Notes: generated by a model not told the origin, from the letters alone. A stretch of DNA of 64,000 nt from Siphonodentalium dalli (GCA_032622095.1 CP136068.1:116239509-116303508); one strand, 5' to 3'; counted from the stretch's first letter, positions 44,963 to 56,176 are shown. Numbers and translations are program-made.

Positions 44963-45034
44963 ATTAGTTACACTCCGTACACAAGGGTTCATCGAAAGAG
45001 TGGGTCCTAGCTAGAAATTTCGTGTATAAATTAG

Positions 45035-45940
45035 GTTAATCATAAAACCGGGCAAAAAGATCCGAGATCCACAATGCAAATAGACTACGGGCTTGTCCTC
45101 ACCTTATTTGATAAAACAAATGAACCAATTACTACGTACTGTAGCGAGGTTTGGGCAATGGAACAATTGTATGAGTTAGACAGTCTAGTCCTGGGATTTT
45201 ATAAGCAGGTTCTGAGGATGAAACGAAGTACCCCCACATTCATGGTCTATGGTGAAATTGGTAGATTTCCCCTGAGCATTAAATGTAAAATGCGTATGCT
45301 GAACTACTGGAGGCGAATTCTTGATGGCAAATGCTCCCAAGTTGTGCAAAAGCTGTATCATTTGTTATTGCACCTCAAAGATTCTGCGAAAACCAATAAG
45401 CGAGTAACGTGGATCTCGTGCATTAAGGGGTTAATCGACTCTTCTGGACAAAACCACGTATGGGATGCACAATGTATTTCCGGTTTTGATATTAGATATA
45501 TTGAGAATAGGTTTAAAGATCAATTTATCCAAAAATGGTGGGTGGACATCGATAGTTCATCACGCGGTCGATTCTATCGGAACTTTAAAAAGCAATTTGG
45601 TTTTGAGACGTATTTTACGAATTTACCTCGCGATTTGTCACACATTATGAAATTGAGGACATCCAATCATAGACTAGGAGTCGAAACTAGCAGGTGGGGA
45701 AAAGCAAGCAAGCGTGGTAAAAAAAACTGTACGTTATGTGGGCAGACAGACGCAAATGACGAATATCATATCATATCCGTTTGCACAATCTTAGTTGGGG
45801 CCAGGCAGAAATATATACCACGATGGTTCTGGGAGGAACCTGCTAGATGGAAATTCTACATACTATTAGCGTCCCACAATCCAGAAATCCAGAAAGGCTT
45901 AGGTATTGTGACTAAGATAGGACTGAGTAAGATCGAATAG
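45035..45940 (+). pseudogene. LINE ORF2 C-terminal fragment, long open frame
   Basis: The ATG at 45074 opens 288 codons ending at 45940. LINE similarity seems to start slightly upstream, after an in-frame TAG. Blocks typical of the region after the RT are LVLTLFDKTNEP, YCSEVW, FYKQVLRMKRSTP, YGEIGRFPLSI and a CCHC-type finger C219, C222, H232, C237. Endonuclease and RT are absent. It cannot transpose by itself. The frame is unbroken over 867 bp, so it is fairly young or fortuitously preserved. Flanks (from about 44963 to 46360) are shared with a deletion derivative at 50813-51065. Confidence 0.75.
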
Positions 45941-46018
45941 TAGTGTGTCGTCGATGCGATATAACGATGATGATAATTAATATGATGTATATGACCAGTG
46001 CTGTTATTGGTGATGTTA

Positions 46019-46145
46019 ATAATGGTGTTGTTGTTGTTGTTGATGATGGCGATGACGACGACGAAGATGATGATGATGATAATAATAATAATAATGGTGA
46101 TGATAATGGTGATGATGATGGTGATAATGACGATGACGATGATAT
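46019..46145 (+). repeat. imperfect GAT/AAT microsatellite
   Basis: GATGATGAT, AATAATAAT and GGTGATGAT runs. ORFs of aspartate on one strand and isoleucine or serine on the other are products of this. Confidence 0.9.
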
Positions 46146-47680
46146 ATACATTAATGATCATACAGCATTATTATATGTAAATAGTGTAAATATATTTGTC
46201 AACTCTAATGCGTGTTAACTCACGATTGAGTTCATTAAAGCATAACAGCTCACCACCTCACAGACTTAAAACCTAAACAAAATGATTTCGTTACTTTTGT
46301 ACAAATTATTATAGAATAAAAATAAAAACCGACATCAAACTGAAAGTATTCAGTAAGATAATTGAATTGGTTGTTGTCGAGAGGGGAATATTTTACTGAA
46401 CCACTATATTATTGACATTGTGGGAGCTATCCGATTGAAATGCTATACAGAGAAGCCTGTTGATTTCATCATGTTCAGTTAATTCATGAAATGTCATTAT
46501 GTCGACCTCAACGTAACTCGACGAAATGTCATCATGTAGCTTTCCCTATTGATCGAATTCGCGATAACCTGAACGTATGTTCTGCTTTGTTTGTAATCAT
46601 TTGTTCCTTGTCGATTCGTGAAAATGGAATGATATCTATGGATTATCAGATCCATGTAAATGTATATACTATGTAATATTATGACAATTTAAACGCGATA
46701 TAATGATGTTTGCATTCATTACGAATTTCCGTAGCAGTATAGATTCCTGTCCTACCAGAGTGATTGAGATTTTCCCAATGCACGGGCGTTTTTTTTCAAA
46801 TTTTAGGCCACTCCAATGCAAATCTTAGACTGTTATGCATAATTCCGATAGTAATTCCCCTCATTTTGGCATATCGGCAATTGAAATATGCAAAATACCC
46901 TTTTCCGATTACGACATTAATGTTCTAAACGCACCGATCTACAAAATTGGTCTCATCGCTTCAAAATATCAGTGTCTTGTTATATAATAACTGGTGACAA
47001 AATCAGATATAGTCTATGTACGATCCAAAGTGTTGGCTTTGGTTTGTTATGACATACCCTACTCGTATTTTTAAAAAATGAGCGAAAATTATTAAGACTC
47101 TTTAGTTTATACCAAACAAGAGGAATATTTTATAGACAGATAATATTAAATCTTATCTACCATTTCCTACGAAATTCCCTGATACAATTGGCTATAACGA
47201 ATTGGCGATAAAACATCTGTATCGTTACTGCAGTTGCGATACAAGGTGCTCGTGACGTCGTTGACTGGTTCAAAATCATGAATGAACTAACGTCACATCA
47301 ATCGCGTGAAAAATCAAACGACATGCCAACGTATATTCTTGCGTACTATAAACAAATAGTTCCAAGGTTATAACATTATTTGATTGCTTACCACCATGGG
47401 TATTATGGTATAACATATTACAAAGTAACTAATATGTATTTGTTCAGTTTTTATTATAAATTATATAAAACATGCAGGTGTAAGACATTGTGGCCATTGA
47501 ATACATTTTCCGTTAGGCATGTTCGCGTGAACTTGCAGGTTGTGAGAATTTAGCAAAGCGAGCTAATCGCGTGACACAGATACCTTTGCAGGTTGGGAGA
47601 ATTTACTCAAGAAAGCTAATCGTCGGACACAAATTCAACAGTTTTGGCATTTAAGAAACTCTAAAAATATTATTTGTGCG
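46146..47680. other. 3' flank of LINE fragment, then no gene
   Basis: 46243-46360 is shared with 50945-51065 (CACCACCTCACAGACTTAAA onward) and looks like the 3' UTR of the LINE unit. Beyond that nothing is recognised. Confidence 0.45.
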
Positions 47681-47862
47681 ATGGATTCTGGTAGATATAT
47701 GTGTTATATACACAATGTGTTTGTAACGATTCATGTATCGCGACGAGGCGACCAAGGTCGCCTCGTCGCTATATGGCAACGAAAACTAGCCTCTTCGCGA
47801 TACATGAATCGATACAAACATTGTGTATAAAACACATATGTATTTACCTGCGGGAATCCATT
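47681..47862. repeat. foldback, 182 bp
   Basis: Outer TGGATTCTGGTAGATATATG pairs with CATATGTATTTACCTG plus GAATCCA. Inner CGATTCATGTATCGCGA pairs with TCGCGATACATGAATCG. The centre has its own palindrome, CGACGAGGCGACC with GGTCGCCTCGTCG. Confidence 0.85.
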
Positions 47863-48838
47863 GAATCTCTTCGGGATTAAGCATTATTATGTTAAGCAAG
47901 AAAATCATAGTGAGTTCTTCTGTGTTAAAATGATTCTATAAGTGATACACATAATTAAGACTGGAGGTGCACGCAAGTACGTCTGTGTTCACAGCCCTGT
48001 CGGAGTGACACCGTGGTCAAGCATTCTGAATTCGTTGATATTTTCTGGGTCAGTAGCGTACGCGGTTGGTGTTATACTTCTTTCGAGTTCAATACAATAA
48101 TATCCATAACTATTTCACAATCAGAATGATTATTTGGTCCATACTTTTGAACATTATGACGCATGACATGCATGTTAGATTTGGTGTGCACGTTCATCGT
48201 GATGGTCTTTAAGATACATACTATATATCTATATTATATATCACGTGACGTTCTCGCATTCTGATTGGCTGCACACTGCTATACTATTTTACGATAGTAC
48301 CCCAGTAGGATTCCTACATGCCTACTATTCTTGTTCTATTTATAGTAACAAACTCATTTCGCGAAATCGGGCTGCCGCCCGAAGATACGGCCAATCTTAA
48401 TCTTTACCTTGTGCGATATTTGTTGCAATATCGGTATACTATTAGATTTACGGATGTCCGATGATATCAAGCCAATGTATTTAATAGTTTGTCCATTTAG
48501 TTGGCAAGCGGCCAGTCCTAATTTTGCAATGTCAGGGGACGTTATTTATAATTTCCTTTTCCGGTTAATCGAAGTTAAACAAGTTAACTTCTAAATTTTC
48601 GCTAAAATGTTTTTTTCTAATGGCGTATTTATAGAAATGAATGTATGAATCACGAAGAGATGCTGTTACATGTAACTAATAACATATAGTTATGCTCCCC
48701 TGCCATCGTCAAAATTGTAAAATCTGAGACCGGTTTCCAAAATTCAAGGTAAATACAAATTTGACAATCAGACTCAGAAATTGTGTGACAATTGGCACAA
48801 ATGTTCGATATAATATAATAAATAATGAATGTCTTGTC
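47863..48838. other. no gene recognised
   Basis: Nothing supported. Confidence 0.3.
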
Positions 48839-48939
48839 GTTGACTATGCCAAAATAGTGGTCCTCGAGGAGGAATAGTCCACTCGCCTGCGGCTCGTGGA
48901 CTATTCCTCCTCGAGGACCACTATTTCGGCATTGTCAAC
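48839..48939. repeat. near-perfect 101-bp palindrome
   Basis: GTTGACTATGCC... and ...GGCATTGTCAAC close a stem that includes TAGTGGTCCTCGAGGAGGAA and TTCCTCCTCGAGGACCACTA. The loop is about 12 bases (TCGCCTGCGGCTC). Confidence 0.92.
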
Positions 48940-48956
48940 TCCAAGCCGGGAACATG

Positions 48957-49843
48957 TCTCTATTCCGAAGGTTCGCTATTCCGAAGGTTCACTAATCCGA
49001 AGGTTCACTAATCCGAAGGTTCACTATTCCGAAGGTTCACTATTCCGAAGGTTCGCTATTCCGAAGGTTTTTGTTATTTTAAAAGTTAATTCTATATTCT
49101 AAAGTATTGAGAGGGTTCTTTAGTACGAAGACTCTTTTTATGAAGGAAATAACTTAAAACATTAAAAAAATAAATGTGATTTTTGTGTTCGTGGGTTTCC
49201 TTGAGATTTAACCCTTTGGCGAGTAGAACGACATTTATGTCGTCTATCTGCTGAGGACTAAAACGACATACGTTTTAGGAAGTGTTATTTTACGTAGACA
49301 TAACTTCAATAAATCATCTGATTTATAAATGATTTACATAGGAGTTATTTTGATTAATATAATGTCCCAAATGCTAAAGGCGGACTATAACAGTGGGGCT
49401 CTTACGGTCAATCAATACTGGAGCGCTATAACTTACTGTATAGCAGAATACCGCTGAATGGACCTAACTGCAATTCTGACTTTGTATTGATTTTAATGTT
49501 GATGTTTCTTTCAAGTACAGATTGCCAGTTCGGGTAGAATGCATCTCTAACTCGTAGTTTATTTCAGTCATTGTGTTTTCAACTTTCTATAATATTAAAA
49601 TGATAAACTGATAGTGTCTTCTTGCTATTAATAACCGACATCTGGGACAAATTATATATTAGATTGGGGTGTATAAATGTACGGGGGCGCAAATTTTGAT
49701 TCATTTCTGGCTAAAAACTCCCATAATAGAAAACCTTCGGAATAGCGAACCTTCGGAATAGTGAACCTTCGGATTAGTGAACCGTCGGATTGGTGAACCT
49801 TCGGATTAGTGAACCTTCGGAATAGCGAACCTTCGGAATAGAG
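48957..49843. mobile_element. element bounded by inverted arrays of a 16-bp repeat
   Basis: The left end begins CTCTATTCCGAAGGTTCGC and contains seven units of TATTCCGAAGGTTCRC or AATCCGAAGGTTCACT. The right end (49732-49843) is the same array inverted and closes GAACCTTCGGAATAGAG. Between lies about 660 bp of non-coding AT-rich DNA. A unit with tandem-array termini is a MITE or foldback of unknown superfamily. Confidence 0.75.
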
Positions 49844-50237
49844 AACCCTACCCCTCCAAGCCATTCATTATATATATAGTATATCCAGGGACGACGAAAT
49901 GATACTGTTATGATATGTGGTTGACTTTGGTTCCATCTAATCGCACTCCACCTGCTCGATTTTCATGTCATAGATACACCAGATTGTTGGCTTGTAATGG
50001 ATGCAAATACTGAGAAATATTCTTTGTAAAGTTTATCACAAAAAAATCATAGATCAACAACAATGATCTATCATAATCCCCAGTCACCTTATGCGTCATT
50101 ATTTAATCAGTGAATGTGGTCTACATCCAACAAATCTCCCGATGAGGCTAATCCACACATGTGCTGACTGTTATAAAATTATTGAGATTGAGATACTAGG
50201 GATAGCAGGTGTTTGGATGGAAACAGTTACGATGTTT
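49844..50237. other. no gene recognised
   Basis: Nothing supported. Confidence 0.3.
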
Positions 50238-50690
50238 TAAAGCCACATGACGGGTTGCAACTCCAAAATACACATATTATTCGCTTTTGAATTTGTCCCG
50301 TTATCGAAATGGGCCGATATATATACCTGAACTACCTTTCTACGAGCATTATGTAACCCCAAAAGACGCATTGAAGTAGTGAAAATACAACTATGAACAC
50401 GGTGCTATGGTCCCAAACTAAAAACAGACACCAGCACGACATGGATCAGAAAAGAGCGTTTGGTGTTAGTCTATTCCTTATATGGTATAAATAAAGAGCG
50501 TTTATAATCATTCTGGCAAAAAATGTGAAAACGGCTGGAAAATAGCTGGGACTTTTGCAAGTGTTTTTCAGAGCATATTAAGCCGGTATATCAATGTATC
50601 GTGTATATATCGACATATCATATCCGTCCCTCCCAATTACGTAGACAAAAAATTGAGGTTCGAATGAGCCATGTCCGTTTAAAGATGGCA
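50238..50690 (+). repeat. dispersed repeat C, copy 2
   Basis: Direct copy of 40195-40582 with an extra stretch near 50300-50360. Confidence 0.75.
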
Positions 50691-50812
50691 AGATGTAATA
50701 CGTTCGCATTGCATTAATATAAGTTGAGGCTGCTCATTAGTATGTTAACTTCAGAAAAAATTTATCTAAAAGATATTTTATTGATGGAACAATCTGTGAA
50801 TGTGTTCATCAG

Positions 50813-51065
50813 CAATTAGTTACACCCCGGACACAAGGGTTCATCGAAATAGTGGGTCCTAGCTAGCAATTTAGTGTGTGATTAGGTTAATCATAAATCC
50901 GGGCTAAAAGATCCGAGATCCACAATGCAAACAGACTACGGGCACACCACCTCACAGACTTAAAACCTAAACAAATTTTTTTTTCGTTCCTTTTGTACAA
51001 ATTATTATAGAATAGAAATAAAAACCGACATCAAACTGAAAGTAATCAAAAGAATAGTAAGATAG
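50813..51065 (+). repeat. internal-deletion derivative of the LINE unit at 44963-46360
   Basis: The left 130 bp match 44963-45088 (ACACAAGGGTTCATCGAA, GATCCGAGATCCACAATGCA) and the right 120 bp match 46245-46360. They are joined at GGGC/ACACCACC. The 1.15 kb between, including almost all of the 288-codon frame, is missing. CTCACC occurs at both deletion edges in the long copy. Confidence 0.85.
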
Positions 51066-51770
51066 TTACGTCCGCTCGCGCAACAGTATGGCGATCGGTC
51101 AGATTCGTAGGTACGTACGTTGGTGTCACCCTACCGATTTCACTCCATGACGTCACCCTTACGCAGTACATGCCGGCGACGGTACGGAGTAGATTATAGA
51201 GTTGACGCCCTTGGCACTGACTTCCGTTACTAGCTCGTTGCTATATAAACAAACCAGCGATGTGGCTTTTGTCGAAAATTGACAGTCAGTACATTCGCCC
51301 TGTATACATGTACTTTCAGAAAATACAAAACACCACAACGTTATAGTCCACCAATGTCAGTGTCTCGATATCATTTGACCAAATTTCTTGACATTAAACC
51401 GCGACAGACACGGCGTGAAATACATCGCATTGAGTAAACAATTTCCCATTGTTTCAATTCAACTTCAAGATCGCGGTAAAATCAAAACCGCAATTTGTAA
51501 GTGGTAAACATCTGAAAAAGACATCAGGTACATGCATAAACTAATTGTTGTGCATATTTATTTCTATTTGAGGTGGCAATTTTTCATGTTTATCAGTATT
51601 TTTAACGATAAGAGCGATGGTAATTGGGGGACTATATTTTATCTAGCGCATTAAATTTAAAATAAAAAGTCGTGAATTGGCTGAGTGTTTTCTATGGCCG
51701 CACATTTCGTTGATAATTATGAGCCATTTGTTTGTCTAAATAACATTTTTAAGTTCGAAGAGCATTAGAA
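51066..51770. other. no gene; relic of the 51771 foldback near 51290
   Basis: TACATGTACTTTCAGAAAAT, CAAAACACCACAACGTTAT at 51304-51350 resembles one arm of the palindrome that follows. Confidence 0.4.
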
Positions 51771-51940
51771 TGGGGATAACAGTGTGGTGTTTTGTGATTT
51801 CTGAAAGGTACATGGCGAATATACTGTGGCAAATACCCGTTAATGGGCTCCGGCTCCGCCGTCGCCCATTAACTAAATTTGCCACAGTATATTCGCCATG
51901 TACCTTTCAGAAATCACAAAACACCACACTGTTATCCCCT
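51771..51940. repeat. near-perfect palindrome with arms of about 77 bp
   Basis: Left arm from GGGGATAACAGTGTGGTG and right arm to CACCACACTGTTATCCCC match over almost their full length (also GTACATGGCGAATATACTG with its complement). The loop is GC-rich (TCCGGCTCCGCCGTC). Confidence 0.93.
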
Positions 51941-52029
51941 AAATAAAATTATTGAAGATTGTATTTGTCTTTTGTTGCTAACATTAAATTAAATTAAATA
52001 AATTAAGTAAAATACAGGCCACAATTCAC

Positions 52030-52262
52030 ACACTGGTTAAAGAGCGTATATCTGAACGGTCGTGAGTTGGATTATTTGTGCCATTGTCCGCACATAATCT
52101 GCTTGGAAGTGCCTCATTATGAGTCGATAATGTGACTAAAACGCTCTCATTCTCAGCACATTATCGACTCAAATTGAGGCGATTCTAATAGCTTATCTAC
52201 CTAAAGCAATTTCTATTATAGGCAGATAATGTGCGGGCTTTCGGGTGAACAGGCTGAATTCT
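52030..52262 (-). mobile_element. HP foldback family, copy 3 (inverted)
   Basis: Contains CCTCATTATGAGTCGATAAT and ATTATCGACTCAAATTGAGG with GCAGATAATGTGCGGGC and GAACAGGCTGAATTC at its right end, the reverse complement of the start of 19385. Confidence 0.65.
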
Positions 52263-52486
52263 TGATTACAAATACAATACAAATTTTTCCAAATTTGTAA
52301 TAATTACAAATACGGCATACGATTACTGAATCCATGAAATTTGGAATATTTATTCTGAAATAACCCCATAGTGCACTTATATCCATTATTCCGTGTTATA
52401 ACGCGGGCACAGTGAAAACACATTTTATCTCTGGAAAGTCATGAGTTGGTTTATTCGTGTTATCTTCCGCACAAAGTGAATTTACA

Positions 52487-53105
52487 ACTAATGAGTCGAT
52501 GTGTTGATAATGAGTCGATGTGTTGATGATGAGTCGATGTGTTGATACTGAGTCGATGTGTTGATAATGAATCGATGTGTTGATAATGAGTCGATGTGTT
52601 GATAATGAGTCGATGTGTTGATAATGAGTCGATGTGTTGATAATGAGTCGATTTGTTGATAATGAGTCGATGTGTTGAGAATTAGTTGATGTGTTGATAA
52701 TGAATCGATGTGTTGATAATGAATCGATGTGTTGATAATGAGTCGATTTGTTGATAATGAGTCGATGTGTTGAGAATTAGTTGATGTGTTGATAATGAGT
52801 CGATGTGTTGATAATGAGTCGATGTGTTGATAATGAGTCGATGTGTTGATAATGAGTCGATGTGTTGATAATGAATCGATGTGTTGTTGATAAAGAGTCG
52901 ATGTGTTGATAATGAATCGATGTGTTGATAATGAGTCGATGTGTTGATAATGAGTCGATGTGTTGATAATGAGTCGATGTGTTGATAATGAATCGATGTG
53001 TTGTTGATAAAGAGTCGATGTGTTGATAATGAATCGATGTGTTGATAATGAGTCGATGTGTTGATAATGAATATATGTGTTGATAATGAATCGATGTGTT
53101 GATAG
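52487..53105 (+). repeat. 19-bp satellite, about 32 units
   Basis: The unit is GAGTCGATGTGTTGATAAT, with GAATCGATG and GAGTCGATTTG variants and a few 22-bp units (TTGTTGATAAA). A higher-order pattern is visible because a block of mixed units recurs around 52890 and 53010. Long minus-strand frames (53123-52488) are the satellite read in three frames (3 x 19 bp), not genes. Confidence 0.93.
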
Positions 53106-53180
53106 TGGCACTAAAACACTCATTTTCAGTTCGTTGTGGACTCAAAATGTGCTGATACTATGCCGATTATGAGCCTAACA

Positions 53181-53423
53181 TACAGTAATGCCCTATGTAA
53201 TCGACCTATTAACCACAGCAGAATTATGGGTAGCTTTTCAGGATTTAGTCGGAAATATGGCTTGTTGCCATTCATTGGAAAGCTCTGCTTGTTGCCATTC
53301 ATCTGAAAGCTCTCCCCGAGAGCTTTCAATAAATGGCAACAAGCCATATTTCCGACTAAATCCTGAAAAGCTACCCATAATTATGCTGTGGTTAAGAGGT
53401 CGATTACTTAGGGCATTACTGTA
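53181..53423. mobile_element. mariner-like MITE, foldback, second copy
   Basis: CAGTAATGCCCTATGTAATC and GATTACTTAGGGCATTACTG are inverted ends flanked by TA. It is the same family as 15900-16263 but with fewer internal repeats. Confidence 0.8.
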
Positions 53424-53773
53424 TATGTAAATCCTATTCTAAGCCCATAACGTGCAGTTTTTTTTCGGGAGAACAGGCTGTATATAATTCATGGGCAATA
53501 GGACGACGGCCAATATGTCATTCTGCTCTTGTGCAATTATATTACTTCATGTACCACTGCTTTTATTAATCTTTCTTATTTATTTTGCAAATAAACATCG
53601 ACACCTACAATCTGATTCCGATTTTGTTTTCTTCCATTTTTCCGACAGCAACGTGCTGATATACCATTGGGAACGAAAGTAACATAAATCCATCTCCAGT
53701 CCTACGAACTGTCACAATAAATAGCGGAAGCATTGTTCCCATAATACCAGCCGTCCAATCTGCCTGGTCTCTT

Positions 53774-54195
53774 GAAAATGCGTCCATATTGAACGTATTT
53801 CAAAAACCAAATACTCCCATATTGGCATTATTTGAATATGAATTACGCTCTATAAGAACATAAATGGAGGCGAAAACAGTCATATATGAACGTATTCATA
53901 TTACAAATACGTTCGCATCGGGCGTATTTGATGCACCCCGTACGAAACACGCCCATATTGGCAATATTTAATCTAACTTTTTTCATCGACGCGACTTACC
54001 AGATTCACACTATTTATAATGCGGTTGTTTCACTGCGGCCCACGCCATTCAACGGAATAACGGATAGATGGATTATTTCAGAGTCGACTATGTTCGTGCC
54101 CAATGGACGTTCATATAGAACGTAAATCAGATACAAATAACTCCAATATAGGCGTATTTGGGTTTTTGAAACACGTTCAATATGAACCTATTTGC
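53774..54195. repeat. inverted repeat with arms of about 90 bp
   Basis: GCGTCCATATTGAACGTATT and TTCAAAAACCAAATACTCCC at the left pair with the GGGTTTTTGAAACACGTTCA stretch and AATATGAACCTATTTGCAT at the right. Multiple GAACGTATTCATAT-like words lie inside. Confidence 0.65.
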
Positions 54196-54598
54196 ATGAG
54201 GATATGTTGGTCCAATAGTCACGGGGCTTCCCACTTAAACTGAGATGCTATAAATTTTAGAAGAAAGTGCAACACTTTCATTGGTGACACAACATTAAAT
54301 TTGTGGATTGAAACTTGTGGGAGGAACACTTCGTTCTATTGATGAAAACCTCCCTCGGGAACACAATATACACGTATGTTATTTTCTACCGACGGGACCT
54401 AGATAATAGAACTCAAATGAGACAGCGATTCAGCTGACGTTCGACTGATATATATTGATTAAGCTGAGTGCTTTAAACGTAGGACAAAAATAGCAGAAGC
54501 ATATGCTCCAACACAACCATCCTCGCCAAAGTAGTCTCGATATTTAGGGCTTAACTCTTTCATGACTGGAACTTCCTGAAATTTTGCGAAAACATTGT
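54196..54598. other. no gene recognised
   Basis: Nothing supported. Confidence 0.3.
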
Positions 54599-54745
54599 GC
54601 CAATGCATCCTCTTATATATATGCGAGGCAACATAAGACATAAGCCTAACAATATTTACACTGACCTAATAAGCCAGTGCATTCTCATATATATTCGATG
54701 CTCCATATGGGAGACTCGCATATATAAGAGAATGAACTGACACGG
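54599..54745. repeat. degenerate pair of 67-bp-type palindromes
   Basis: GCCAATGCATCCTCTTATAT at 54599 and GCCAGTGCATTCTCATATAT at 54672 are mutated relatives of the palindrome module. The second is still nearly full (it closes CATATATAAGAGAATGAACTG). No clear terminal repeats. An old copy. Confidence 0.65.
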
Positions 54746-54811
54746 GATATGTATTGCTTCGCCAGCGCAGCCCCCATCACGAAAGAGTTAAATTGACGGG
54801 CTAAATTATAT

Positions 54812-54832
54812 GAGAGAGAGAGAGAGAGAGAG
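54812..54832 (+). repeat. GA microsatellite
   Basis: About ten GA units. Confidence 0.9.
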
Positions 54833-55425
54833 TATAACTTGTAAAAGGTGATTTTATTATGATGAAGCAAATTCAAAAATATTACAAATAACTTCAACGT
54901 GACAACAAACGAGAATAAGTATAAATACATTCAGGAGCACTCTGTTATGGCTACGAAACCATCACCACCCCTTACCATAAGTAACCTTTTCATTTTGGAG
55001 CAAAAATAAAAACATGATAACACCTTTTTTCGTCTTTGAATCAGGGTGCAAAATATTCAAAACCTGATGCAAATTACTTTTGTTATTTTGGTACAAAAAT
55101 TATAAAATCATGATATATATTTTTATTATTTGAATGTTGGCGCAAATAAAAAAAAAACGTGACAAAACTTTCTTTTTTGAAAGTAGGTATTTGTTCATCG
55201 AATTAAATATGTTCATAACTTCGATCCGATATGTTACTTTAAGGTGTCAAATCAGATGGATCATAATTGAATTCTATGTCTAGAGACAATGGAAAGTGGT
55301 GCTCCTTGTTGCAGATAAGACAGCACAATTTGCGCTGGCGCAGACGATGTGTATTTGTCGTATGGCTTTGTCTTCACCGTCAAACGAAAACTAGTATTTT
55401 GCATATGTTGCATAGTGCGCTGTGT
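54833..55425. other. no gene recognised
   Basis: AT-rich with A-runs at 55150. Nothing supported. Confidence 0.3.
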
Positions 55426-55814
55426 TTAACCCTTTACCCAACAAAACGGCCAAATAAAGCTTCAACAGCCTAAAATATCTTCGGTCTGTCTCAATAGAAC
55501 CATACAAATATGGATATCATTGGAACCGGCTCCTTGACCACATTGTGATAGTTACAGTTATGCCCTGTGCCAATGCATTCTCTTATATATGCGAGTCGAC
55601 CATAGGTCGCCTCGCATATATAAGATAATGCATTGGCCTAAAAAAAACTTTTTTTAACACTTTAAAAAACAAATTCTTACATTCTTTAACAATTTTATAA
55701 TTTTTAATGTGTTAAGCCAATGCATTCTCTTATATATGCGAGGCGACCTATGGTCGACTCGCATATATAAGAGAATGCATTGGCACAGGGCCCTTCTGTT
55801 GGGTAAAGGGTTAA
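55426..55814. mobile_element. piggyBac-like MITE with two 67-bp palindromes (copy B)
   Basis: TTAA at 55426-55429 and 55811-55814, ends CCCTTTACCCAAC and GTTGGGTAAAGGG. Palindromes at 55570-55636 and 55717-55783. Near-identical to 37943-38342, including the asymmetric left part, so both moved recently. Confidence 0.82.
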
Positions 55815-56168
55815 TACCAGAACAATCCGACTGTTTTCAGTGGTACGAGTTTCCCCTCTATTGCTTCTAACTTGTGGTATATGTTAATTGTCAAATGCAT
55901 TTTTCATTTCTGAGTTTACCTATTATGTTGTCGACGTCTTATAGTACAAGAAACAGGCAGCTGTGAAATTTCCCTATCTTCATATGCAATACAATCCAAA
56001 TAGTCAGGGACGCGCAGGGGATAAACAGTATTGAACATTAGACATGTTATGTCGGAAAATATAATGAAATTTATGTTCTGAAAATTTAATTTGTATAATA
56101 TGTTGTGTTAAGACCAAACGTTGAATATGTTCCCGCCTTTAGTCGAAGTTTGGATTGAAATTACCATA
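55815..56168. other. no gene recognised
   Basis: Nothing supported. Confidence 0.3.
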
Positions 56169-56176
56169 ATTGGGAT

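Larger units (their letters stand above)
52380..53480 (-). mobile_element. HP foldback family, copy 4, expanded and with nested MITE
   Basis: The left end (AGTGAAAACACATTTTATC, GAGTTGGTTTATTCGTG, TTCCGCACA) and right end (ATTCTAAGC, CGTGCAG, GGGAGAACAGGCTG) are those of the HP family in inverse orientation. Its core has been replaced or enlarged by the 19-bp satellite (52487-53105), and a mariner-like MITE sits at 53181-53423. Confidence 0.6.

Noticed and set aside
45856-46218. Poly-isoleucine, poly-serine and poly-aspartate ORFs
   Set aside because: Products of the GAT/AAT microsatellite.
40549-50672. GGTTCGAATGA in dispersed repeat C as an RNA polymerase III B box of a SINE
   Set aside because: No A box at the required distance and the motif lies at the repeat end; inverted TTTAAA ends favour a MITE.
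52488-53145. 211- and 122-codon ORFs made of INTST-HYQHIDSLSTHR repeats
   Set aside because: They are the 19-bp satellite read through; three units make 57 bases, so every frame stays open.
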